Source: Symbiodinium natans
Lineage: Eukaryota > Sar > Dinophyceae > Suessiales > Symbiodiniaceae
Direction of reading: 5' to 3'
NCBI GenBank assembly: GCA_905221605.1
Contig: CAJNDS010002553.1
Location: 49,553-113,552 of the forward strand
Length of the DNA: 64,000 nt
This document shows positions 46,301 through 52,100 of the stretch, in pieces. The notes beneath the pieces were generated by a model, which did not search any database, was not told the origin of the DNA, and saw only the letters and a program-made list of their open reading frames with translations. The first letter of the stretch is position 1. Every line of letters starts with the position of its first letter. The position numbers and the translations under genes are program-made.

Positions 46301-46421
46301 GGCCTCCGAAGGGGGGCCCGGCGGGGGACCCTCGCACGCCGCGGGCGCCGGCGGCCGGGGCGGCGGGTGCAGCTGCGGTCGCAGCTGCGGTGGTGGGGGC
46401 TGGGGCAGCGCGCAGCGCCAT
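20424..46421 (-). CDS. ABC1/UbiB-type atypical kinase (plastid ABC1K-like), about 39 tiny exons
   Basis: ABC1K (UbiB/ADCK) proteins are atypical kinases acting on prenyl-lipid and quinone metabolism in plastids and mitochondria. Reading the coding islands between telomeric arrays on the minus strand gives, in order, the hallmark motifs: [11 protein letters not shown] (KxGQ), ASFAQVYRA (Ala-rich loop region), EEVAVKVQR (ATP-site Lys), [25 protein letters not shown] (catalytic loop), [12 protein letters not shown] (metal-binding DFG), [16 protein letters not shown] and [17 protein letters not shown]. The long C-terminal extension and LPLVYS-type N-terminus resemble plastid ABC1K proteins. Start: ATG at 46419-46421 followed by an Ala-rich, transit-like stretch. 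The exon set spans 26 kb; nearly every intron holds TTTAGGG repeats. The family call is strong; exact splice sites and both ends are inferred. Confidence 0.85.
21180..21290 (-). repeat. Telomeric higher-order repeat, 21-bp period (second locus)
   Basis: About five consecutive 21-bp periods of two CCCTAAA plus one CCCCAAA, in an intron of the kinase gene. Right of the exon at 21309-21329, TTTAGGG and TTTGGGG runs follow (21365-21495). Confidence 0.9.
21865..21955 (-). repeat. CCCTAAA array in kinase intron
   Basis: About 12 units immediately 3' (on the sense strand) of the exon 21980-22048. A shorter CCCTAAA run at 22108-22160 lies on the other side; this is one of the few introns without the usual inverted arrangement. 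Confidence 0.93.
22482..22800. repeat. AT-rich minisatellite, about 52-bp period
   Basis: Five to six diverged copies of a unit containing CTAATTCCTACTAAGAAAAG followed by GGAAACCC. Its AT-richness contrasts with the surroundings. Two further decayed copies extend to about 22950. It sits in the intron between exons 22209-22280 and 22972-23047. Confidence 0.85.
23340..23425 (+). repeat. TTTAGGG array in kinase intron
   Basis: About 10 units following the exon 23229-23317. The next 500 bp (23.43-23.93 kb) is unique sequence with poly-C tracts and no convincing exon. Confidence 0.92.
24103..24236. mobile_element. 134-bp foldback element, family B, copy 1
   Basis: Inverted ends: AGGTTCATGGTACTT at the left (from 24104) and its complement (to 24236), with a second inner inverted pair around CACTTTTCACTG. 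A diverged copy of the same length is at 48278-48411. It lies 25 bp from the 18-nt microexon at 24061-24078. Confidence 0.8.
24705..24810 (+). repeat. TTTAGGG array in kinase intron
   Basis: About 14 units directly adjoining the acceptor side of exon 24570-24702. Confidence 0.93.
24860..25310. other. Unique intronic stretch, no gene assigned
   Basis: Open frames exist on both strands but have no recognisable motif and do not join to the kinase exons. Repeated TGCCTTGNNTG-type segments (about 24950 and 24980) hint at a decayed small duplication. Confidence 0.4.
25315..25625 (+). repeat. TTTAGGG array with CTTTAGTG/CTTTAGGG octamer variants
   Basis: Two TTTAGGG blocks are interrupted twice by short runs of GCTTTAGGG/GCTTTAGTG, showing duplication of a variant segment. 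Confidence 0.92.
25836..25931. mobile_element. Family A palindromic element, copy 2
   Basis: GGGATGTTCCCC at the left, AACATCCC at the right, 96 bp, almost fully self-complementary. It sits at the end of a TTTAGGG array (25757-25835). Confidence 0.9.
26217..26540. repeat. CCCTAAA array, exon, then TTTAGGG array
   Basis: 26217-26300 reads CCCTAAA, the exon lies at about 26331-26372, and 26413-26540 reads TTTAGGG. This is a clear example of an exon bracketed by oppositely oriented arrays. Confidence 0.9.
26788..26883. mobile_element. Family A palindromic element, copy 3
   Basis: GGATGTTCCCCCTTATACTA at the left and the matching inverted right end; same length as copy 2. Confidence 0.9.
27562..27835. 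repeat. CCCTAAA array, exon, then TTTAGGG array
   Basis: 27562-27650 reads CCCTAAA, exon 27669-27736 follows, and 27750-27835 reads TTTAGGG. The same bracketing occurs around exon 27335-27425. Confidence 0.92.
28170..28230. repeat. CAG/AGC trinucleotide microsatellite
   Basis: About 14 AGC units with interruptions, within the intron next to the 36-nt exon. Frames through it give poly-Ser or poly-Ala and are not supported as coding. Confidence 0.85.
28795..28880 (+). repeat. TCTAGGG variant array (second locus)
   Basis: Seven to eight TCTAGGG units flanked by TTTAGGG, matching the variant block at 2720-2890. Confidence 0.9.
29250..29308 (-). repeat. CCCTAAA array
   Basis: Eight units inside the intron between exons 28910-28972 and 29597-29682. 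TTTAGGG follows at 29425-29560. Confidence 0.9.
29726..29870 (+). repeat. TTCAGGG/TTGAGGG block followed by TTTAGGG
   Basis: TTGAGGG and TTCAGGG units alternate, then a TTTAGGG run follows. Variant blocks are sharply bounded. Confidence 0.9.
30231..30405 (+). repeat. TTTAGGG array next to the DFG exon
   Basis: About 24 units. On the sense strand this is a CCCTAAA tract ending about 25 nt before the acceptor of exon 30122-30207. A CCCTAAA (plus strand) array at 30045-30105 flanks the other side. Confidence 0.94.
30530..30730. repeat. GA-rich low-complexity region
   Basis: Imperfect (GA)n passing into GGCAGA hexamers. A long frame through it encodes only Arg/Glu dipeptides and is rejected as a gene. 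A shorter (GA)n is at about 30020-30040. Confidence 0.85.
31265..31560. repeat. Poly-C tracts and degenerate telomeric DNA
   Basis: Two poly-C runs of about 20 nt (near 31267-31288 and 31428-31447) in C/A-rich sequence. No gene. Potential G-quadruplex or i-motif former on the complementary strand (inference). Confidence 0.7.
32100..32228 (+). repeat. TTTAGGG array in kinase intron
   Basis: About 18 units, starting 13 nt from the exon 31992-32087 border. Confidence 0.94.
32490..33000 (+). repeat. Degenerate TTTAGGG/TTTGGGG/TTTGAGG region
   Basis: Heavily mutated telomeric heptamers over about 500 bp, including a 36-bp direct duplication around 32640-32700. No coding frame of note. Confidence 0.8.
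33600..34215 (-). repeat. Degenerate then clean CCCTAAA array
   Basis: Mutated heptamers (CCCGAAA, CCCTGAA) from 33600, improving to a perfect run at about 34150-34212, 30 nt from the 27-nt exon at 34244-34270. Confidence 0.9.
34320..34455 (+). repeat. TTTAGGG array
   Basis: About 19 units on the other side of the 27-nt exon from the CCCTAAA array: another oppositely bracketed exon. Confidence 0.94.
34815..34895. mobile_element. Half foldback element related to 1618-1846
   Basis: GGGTAGTTACATGGTCCCTC followed by GGTCACTTACCTTG resembles the left arm of the element at 1618. The right arm is missing or decayed. Confidence 0.5.
35835..36048 (+). repeat. Long TTTAGGG array
   Basis: About 30 units with one TTAGGGGG slip at about 35955, in the intron between exons 35261-35329 and 37202-37255. 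Confidence 0.95.
36332..36425. mobile_element. Family A palindromic element, copy 4
   Basis: GGGATGTTC at the left, GAACTTCCC at the right; the centre has diverged (TATCGTAATACAAG). Confidence 0.85.
36560..37055 (-). pseudogene. Decayed coding remnant inside a kinase intron
   Basis: Minus-strand frames have protein-like composition in two pieces: about 36834-37052 (contains [20 protein letters not shown] and [19 protein letters not shown]) and about 36645-36775 (contains [20 protein letters not shown] and [18 protein letters not shown]). A stop separates them from a third piece ([14 protein letters not shown]). I do not recognise the family. The sequence is less GC-rich than the exons and is likely a retroposed gene or mobile-element fragment (inference). 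Confidence 0.4.
37355..37450. mobile_element. Small element containing AATTATTCCGACCCCTAT
   Basis: Shares AGTAATTATTCCGACCCCTA and an AAGGGGATACT-type block with about 50200-50295 and, more distantly, 58240-58300. The common inner and outer motifs suggest another short element family. Ends were not defined. Confidence 0.45.
38536..38638. mobile_element. Family A palindromic element, copy 5
   Basis: GGGATGTTCCCCCTTATAGT at the left, GAACATCCC at the right; 103 bp because of a small central insertion. Confidence 0.88.
39370..39545 (-). repeat. CCCCCTAAA nonamer array
   Basis: About 12 perfect CCCCCTAAA units, then CCCTAAA. A two-C expansion of the telomere unit, locally amplified. Confidence 0.93.
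39680..39785 (+). repeat. TCTTAGG heptamer array
   Basis: About 14 units of TTAGGTC, a rearranged heptamer distinct from TTTAGGG, next to exons 39594-39641 and 39862-39912. Confidence 0.92.
39968..40021 (+). repeat. Poly-T followed by poly-G
   Basis: About 27 T then about 14 G in direct succession. A hotspot for sequencing or assembly error as well as for secondary structure. Confidence 0.85.
40320..40460 (+). repeat. TTTAGGG/TTCAGGG mixed array
   Basis: Alternating TTCAGGG, TTTAGGG and TGTAGGG units ending about 50 nt before exon 40511-40575. Confidence 0.88.
40703..40980 (-). pseudogene. RCC1-repeat-like fragment in an AT-rich island
   Basis: The minus-strand frame reads [15 protein letters not shown], then [15 protein letters not shown], then [16 protein letters not shown]. 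The CWGxNxYGQL and xMGDNxPxLD patterns are typical of RCC1/BNR repeats found in many protist proteins. Only about one and a half repeats are present, bounded by stops. The island (about 40.72-41.12 kb) is visibly AT-rich against GC-rich exons nearby. It does not join the kinase exons. Likely a captured gene fragment within the intron. Confidence 0.5.
41490..41530. repeat. (CA)n microsatellite
   Basis: About 14 CA units in intronic sequence. The surrounding 41.2-41.9 kb is degenerate telomeric DNA without a gene. Confidence 0.9.
42200..42560. other. Intronic unique sequence with foldback-like segments
   Basis: Contains GGGGTCCTCATTATAAGGGG-type segments and paired GGTCCC motifs resembling the short elements at about 24480 and 49610. 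No gene. Confidence 0.45.
43262..43390 (+). repeat. TTTAGGG, GCTGAGGG and TTGAGGG blocks
   Basis: Three consecutive homogeneous variant blocks (TTTAGGG, then four to five CTGAGGG, then eight TTGAGGG, then TTTAGGG). Confidence 0.92.
43946..44154. mobile_element. Family A element (copy 6), split context with an adjacent right half (copy 7)
   Basis: 43946-44032 is a family A copy lacking its outermost left bases. After a CCCTAAA array (44036-44115), a second right half follows at about 44120-44154 (ATTCAGGACTGTTAGTATAG). The telomeric array therefore lies beside or between family A sequences. Confidence 0.7.
46180..46285 (+). repeat. TTTAGGG/TTTGGGG array at the first intron
   Basis: About 14 units adjoining the putative first exon of the kinase gene. 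Confidence 0.9.
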
Positions 46422-46429
46422 AGCAGCGA

Positions 46430-47330
46430 AGGGGACTTCGTCACACCCACGTAAGCTATCGTAGGATCATGGTGAAGGCTCCAGCCTCTCCCTGCTAGAA
46501 GCTGGCGACTGCTGGCTCACATGTAAGACGATCTACTTACCATCTGCCTGTCAATCTACTTAGCCTACAATGTCGTGGGTTGCTGAAGCCAACGTCCAAG
46601 GCGAAAGGCATGGCAGGCCCAGCACAGCAAGCATTCTCCCGGCTAGGGGGCCCTTAAGCAGGCACCATGAGCTCAGGATGTCAGGCTACGTCTTGTCACG
46701 CTGGGGCGTCAGCATGCGAGGCCGCGTAGCGAGCGGGCACCTGACAAGGGTTTAGGCGGTTTAGGGTTTAGGTTTTAGGGTTTAGGGTTTAGGGTTTAGG
46801 GTTTAAGGTTTAGGGTTTAGGGTTCAGGGCTTAGGGTTTAGGGTTTAGGGTTTAGGGTTTAGGGTTTAGGGTTTAGGGTTTGGGGTCTAGGGTTTAGGGC
46901 GGAGCCTGACGTCACAGGCCATTCCTAACCAGGCCCTGACGCGCTCAAACCCCAAGCGCCCCAACGCCAAAGCCTCACGGCAGAAGCCCAACGCCGCAAC
47001 GCCGCGGCAAGGGCCACGAGACTGTGAGCCAACAGCTTGGAGAGCAGAAACCTGCATAGATTAGGGTTTAGGGCTTAGGGTTGAGGGGCTGGGGATCTGG
47101 GTCTTCGGACCTTGGGGATCACGGGCTGAACGCGTCGCCAGTGCTTACGTAACTGCCATGGTGGAGAATGCTACTTGCCTGAGACACGCGCATGTGCACT
47201 TCGCAACCATGTGAAGCGTATTGATTTTCTTACTCATATTCCATGCACACAGGCAGACATGCTGCGGGCGACATGCTGCTCCAACATCCGTCGTCCAAAC
47301 GAAGTCGATGGCGCTGACGACGATGGACGA
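46430..47330. other. Presumed 5' flank of the kinase gene
   Basis: Unique GC-rich sequence with a telomeric array at 46755-46890. A minus-strand island at about 46920-47060 (contains GVAALGFCREALALGRLG) could be an upstream exon but has no anchor. No promoter motif could be assigned. Confidence 0.35.
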
Positions 47331-47339
47331 GAGCGAGGA

Positions 47340-47690
47340 CGAGGACGAGGACGAGGACCAGGATGTGGACTACGACGAAGACTAGGACGAGGACGACGAC
47401 TGCGACGATTACGAGGAGGTGCAGGACACGGACGAGGATGATGATCATCATCATCTTCATGGTTATGATCCTGATGATGGCCATGAGCCTGATGATGATC
47501 ATCACGGTGAGCATGATGATGATCATAGCCATGCATGATGACCATCATGATGACGATGATGATGACGATGATGATGATGATGACGATGACCATCATGATG
47601 ACGATGATGATGATGATGATGACGATGATGATGACGAGGATGATTATGATGATGACGATGATGATGATGATGATGATGATTTGTGGTATG
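47340..47690. repeat. GAC/GAT trinucleotide microsatellite, about 350 bp
   Basis: GAGGAC units pass into long GATGAT/GACGAT runs. Frames encode only poly-Asp, poly-Met/Ile or poly-His, and are not genes. Confidence 0.92.
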
Positions 47691-47699
47691 GCTTCGCTG

Positions 47700-48260
47700 A
47701 GATGCTCCGACTGCTTTTGCTCCGTGGGCGGCGTCACTCGCAAGCGCAAAAGGGGGCATGGTGAAGTTGCACGAATCTGCACGCTTCAGCCGAACGTTGG
47801 TCGCTCTGTCATTCCATCTTGTGCAATCTCCGGTTCTTCGGTCACTAAACTGTGGATACTATGGGGTCGACGTGCCTAGCACGTGCCACATCCTGAATGT
47901 CTTGACAGCCCTTGTCAGGATCCCATTGCAAGACTGCACAAGCCAAAGCAGTTCTCTCACTTGTTCGTGAGTCGAACGGAAAAATGTCGACAACGATGCT
48001 TGACAATGTTACGTCAGAGAGAACGCAGTACCGCAACGCAGGCAGGAGCATCCGTCCTTGCTGCGGTACGCTTGGAGCTCTTTCTCTGACATCATTGGGC
48101 CACCCGAGTGACTTTCAACCACCATTGCACTCCATCTTGCGCAATCTCCCTTTGCAGAGCTTGCGCCGGGGTCGATGTGTGTTCCCTCACTTCGTGAGTC
48201 TGGATCTTGCCACTGCGAAAGCAAAACCCCCTAAGGCCTTGCGGAGTGGACAAATATGCT
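47700..48260. repeat. Dispersed repeat with internal duplication
   Basis: The block at 47758-47860 (ATTCCATCTTGTGCAATCTC then CTTCGGTCACTAAA) recurs in diverged form at about 48125-48215 and at about 59345-59460. At 47.7 and 59.3 kb the block follows a GAT microsatellite, so the microsatellite plus tail probably belongs to one repeat family. No gene seen. Confidence 0.6.
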
Positions 48261-48277
48261 CTGGGCTGAGCTCACTT

Positions 48278-48411
48278 GCAGGTTCATGGTACCTATGAAC
48301 CAATTATGACTGCACTTATAACCCACTTATCAGCCCCTTAAGTGCTACAGTATGGGTATAAGTACAGTTATAAGTGCTGTTGTAGTTGATTGATAAGTAC
48401 CATGAAACTCC
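48278..48411. mobile_element. Family B foldback element, copy 2
   Basis: Left end GCAGGTTCATGGTACC, right end complementary to GGAGTTTCATGGTACTTATC, 134 bp, matching copy 1 at 24103-24236 in length and termini. Confidence 0.8.
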
Positions 48412-48553
48412 AAGCAGGGCTTGACACCCGGTCCCAAGTCAGATTCTTCAGCTTTGTTGAGAGAAAAGTGTTTGGGGCCTGAAAACCAAAGCAAGCGCAA
48501 GAGTACTGCAGCACATGTCAAGCAGCACTTCTCATTCAGCGTCTGTCGCCCTC

Positions 48554-48650
48554 TGGGGATTAAGGAGCCCCCAAAAAAGGTACCCGAAACCCTAAACCCT
48601 AAACCCTAAACCCCAAACCCAAAGAGGGTACCCCTATCTTCGGAATTCCC
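48554..48650. mobile_element. Insertion carrying CCCTAAA repeats between GGTACCC-type inverted ends
   Basis: It interrupts a segment (48430-48680) that is otherwise a diverged duplicate of 49075-49185. Near its ends are AAAAAGGTACCCGAAAC and the inverse-related GAGGGTACCCCTATCTTCGG; the centre is a short CCCTAAA array. Confidence 0.6.
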
Positions 48651-48999
48651 CCTTCTCTCAGGCCACGGTGGTTCGGAGACTTTGACCCTGCGCCACGCCG
48701 TCCGCCTCTTCCGGCCTGGAGGCCGCTTTGGCATCATGGGAGCCACCTTGGCCGCGCCCGAAACCCTAAACCCTAAACCCTAAACCCGAAACCCTAAACC
48801 CTAAACCCTAGACCCTAACCCTAAACCCTAGCCGAAACCCTAAACCCCTGCAGTCTGGGAGCTGTTGGTATGTGAGGGCCTGCTTTGAGCTTCAGCGTAG
48901 GGCCCCTAAACCCTGAACCCTTGAATACTTCAAGACTGCTTAGCTGGCAAGGACCGTCTCCAAGAGCAGGACAACTGTGCCCTAGAATTTAGGGTTTAG

Positions 49000-49075
49000 G
49001 GTTTAGGGTTTGGGGTTTAGGGTTTAGGGTTTAGGGTTTAGGGTTTAGGGTTTAGGGTTTAGGGTTTAGGGCTCA
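49000..49075 (+). repeat. TTTAGGG array
   Basis: About 11 units just downstream (sense direction) of the last assigned channel exon. Confidence 0.92.
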
Positions 49076-49127
49076 GGGCGTGCTTCCGGCTCCCAAGTCA
49101 GATTCATCTACAAGCAGGACTTCTCAT

Positions 49128-52100
49128 TCAGTGCCCGCCGCCTTCTTTCAGGCCACAGTGGTTCGCAAACTTCTGCGCCGCCAAGAGCAGGTCAATCTTC
49201 TTGCACATGTGCTGGTTCGAACTCTCCATCTTGGTCAGCATCTCGGTCAGCATCTCCTGTGGGGGTACTTCGGGGGCTGAACGTCCCGAAACCCGACACA
49301 CTAAACCCCAAACCCTAAACCCTAATTCCTAAACCCTAAACCCTAAACCCAAAACCCTAAACCCTAAACCCTAAACCTTAAACCCTGAACCCTAAACCCT
49401 AAACCCTAAACCCTAAACCCTAAACCCTAAACCCTAAACCCTAAACCCTAAACCCTAACCCTAAACCCTAAAGTGTGGGTTTCGAGTTCGATTTCATATG
49501 GGCCAAAAAGCCTTCGGTGGCGTGAAGAGGAGGCGGGGAGAGTCCCTCTGCCGGCATGAAACCCCAGATGGAACCGTGCTTTGCCACGTGGCGGACGAAT
49601 TGGAGATGTCCGAAGATAGGGGTACCCCCCATATACCCCAAACGTCTTCTAAAATAACCCCAAAATGGGTACCCCTGTTTTCGGAAACCCCCGAATCTAT
49701 CCAAGTTTGGCTTCGTGTGGGGTTTCACTCTCTCAAGTGCAACCAACTTTCTCCCTGGATCAGTTCTTGACTTGAACCCTAAACCCTCAATTGCAGCGGT
49801 CCTTGGCGTACACTAAAGCCACTGCCTGTGCCTACTGAGGAAAGCAGCAAAAGCTGAACAAGGAAAAACAACAACAGTCCTTCTGCTCCTTGCACTGCTT
49901 CTCCAGACTTTGCATCTTCTCCTCGACACACACACACACACCCCCCCCCCCCAGGGTCAAACCTTAAACCCAAAGATCTAAAAACCTAAACCCTAAACCC
50001 TCTACGGCGTGGCGGTCTTTGGGGATCCGATTTGGGGGGGGGAGGGGGGGGCTTTGGTCGCTTTGCTTTGGGGAAGCTATTCAACCCTACATAATAGGGA
50101 TTCTTGTACCCCTATTCAAAATCCCTGTGAAGTTAGTTTACGAGAGAACATCCCAAGGCAAATTACTTCACTTGCTTTACTAAAGGGTAGATGAAAATAG
50201 GGGCCTTAATAATTCGAACAGGGTTTTGGAGGTCATTTTAGTAAAAATACAAAGGGGAATATGATTAGCAATTATTCCGACACCTATAGTAGTCCCCTCA
50301 CTACTGGTTGCTGGTAAGCTCGGTTTTCCCTTAAGGGGGATGCTATAAGGCTTAGGGCTTAGGGTTTAGGATTGTAGGGTTTAGGATCTTAGGGTTAAGG
50401 GGTTTAGGGTTAGGGTTTGGAGTTTAAGAGTTTTGGGTTTTGGGGTAAACCCTAAACCAAACCCTAAACCCTAAACCCTAAACCCTAAACCCTAAACCCC
50501 AAACCCTAAACCCTAAACCCTTTCCCAGCTCCCTAGACGGTCCTTGAGGTCGCTGCGCATGCCTCGCAGCTCATCCATGCCTGGCTCCTTCCGGACCTCG
50601 GCTAGGCGCAGGCGAGAGCTCATGGGAGCTCCAACGTTCCCACCACACCCTGATATCCCCAATACCCCTAACATCCCAAGTATCCCTACTATCCCGAATA
50701 TCCCGAATATCCCTAAAATCCCTACAGCCTAAACTCTAAACCCTCAACCCTGAACCCTTTCTTGTGTTCTGATTTTATGTCTACGAGCGATCTGAGTCAA
50801 GGTTCGGGCAATGCCGCAGTGGTACTGAAAGCTTTGGCTCAAGCGCCTTTGGAAAGTGTTGCGAAGGGTCTTTCCACGGACTGCTGATGATTCATGGAAG
50901 CTTCTCAAACCCAATTGGCGTTGAACTTCATTGGTTTTGAAGCGGGATGCGAGGCCGACAAGAGGACCGCCGCATTTTGAACACGGCATGAACGCGCACA
51001 GCTTTCCCTCGAGTCCTTCGCTGGATGCGGCGTGTCATCGCTTTTCCCAAGACTGGCATTTCTCTCGGTCGAAACAGCGTGTCGCCATCGCCATGTTCGA
51101 AGCTGTCAGCGCTAGCGGATCTTCGTATCTCCAAAGTGGCAGAGGTCTCGTGTCGTAGTCGTCGTCCCCGAAGACGCGAGCCAAAATTTCGTCGTTTCTT
51201 CTGGACCCTCGAAATGTCAAAGTATAGCTGCCCTGATGATGATTGATGATTGATGATTGATGATTGATGATTGATGATTGATGATTGATGATTGATGATT
51301 GATGATTGATGATTGATGATTGATGATTGATGATTGATGATTGATAATGATGATGATGATGATGATGGTGGTGGCGGCAGTGGTGATGAGATTCAATGAT
51401 GGTGATGGTGAAGCCCATGACGGACTTTCATTGTAAGGCTTAGGGTTTGGGACTGGAGGTTGAGGCAACTGAGGGTTTGCGCCCCAACGGGATTGGGCTA
51501 AACCCGAAACCCTAAACCCTAAACCCTCAACCCTAAACCCTAAACCCTAAACCCCAGGGGGGCGGGGTGGGATCGCAAGGCCAAGAGTTGCCCAGGGGCC
51601 AGCGCGAAGATCTCGCACTCGTCGGCGAAGTGATCCCCGAAGAGGCCGAAGATGCTGAGGTTGATGAAGTAGCGGAGGCCTTGAGGGGTTAGGGTTTAGG
51701 GTTTGGGGTTTAAGGTTTTGGGCTTAGGGTTTAGGGTTTAGGGTTTATGGCTTAGGGGGAATGATTACTCATAAGATTCCGTTCTGGTCCTTTGTAATTC
51801 TACTACAATGACCCACTAAATCCTATTCTCATTATTGCGTCCCCTGTCTTATTCCGGGCTTCAGGACTTAGCACGTGGACCTCAGCCTTGATCCCTCCAC
51901 TCCCCGTACATCCTAGACTCCGCCGTGTGGTTTAAAGACTTTCGCGCTCAGGCAGCGGCCTTTAACCTGGCCGCCAATCATCTTCAGGAGCAGGCAGGAG
52001 ACCGCAAAGACCAGTAGACTCAGTAGACTTACCAGCGATGCAGGCAGCAGGAACAAAAACATGACCGGGATGACAAGGCGACGGCAGAGAGCATTCTTAA

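Larger units (their letters stand above)
41971..46421 (-). other. ABC1K exons 1-7: transit-like N-terminus
   Basis: Islands: about 46290-46421 ([19 protein letters not shown]), 45547-45648 ([20 protein letters not shown]), 44932-44978 ([14 protein letters not shown]), about 44192-44230 ([13 protein letters not shown]), about 43160-43225 ([13 protein letters not shown] depending on frame; weakest), 42675-42731 ([13 protein letters not shown]) and 41971-42050 ([15 protein letters not shown]). Junctions join in frame at the direct repeats GGGCG (45.5/44.97 kb), GAGGC (44.93/44.23 kb) and CAGGCCGC (42.68/42.05 kb). A weak extra island at about 46080-46180 was not assigned. Confidence 0.6.

Noticed and set aside
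47234-47782. Poly-Asp, poly-Ile and poly-His frames
   Set aside because: All come from the GAT/GAC microsatellite read in different frames.
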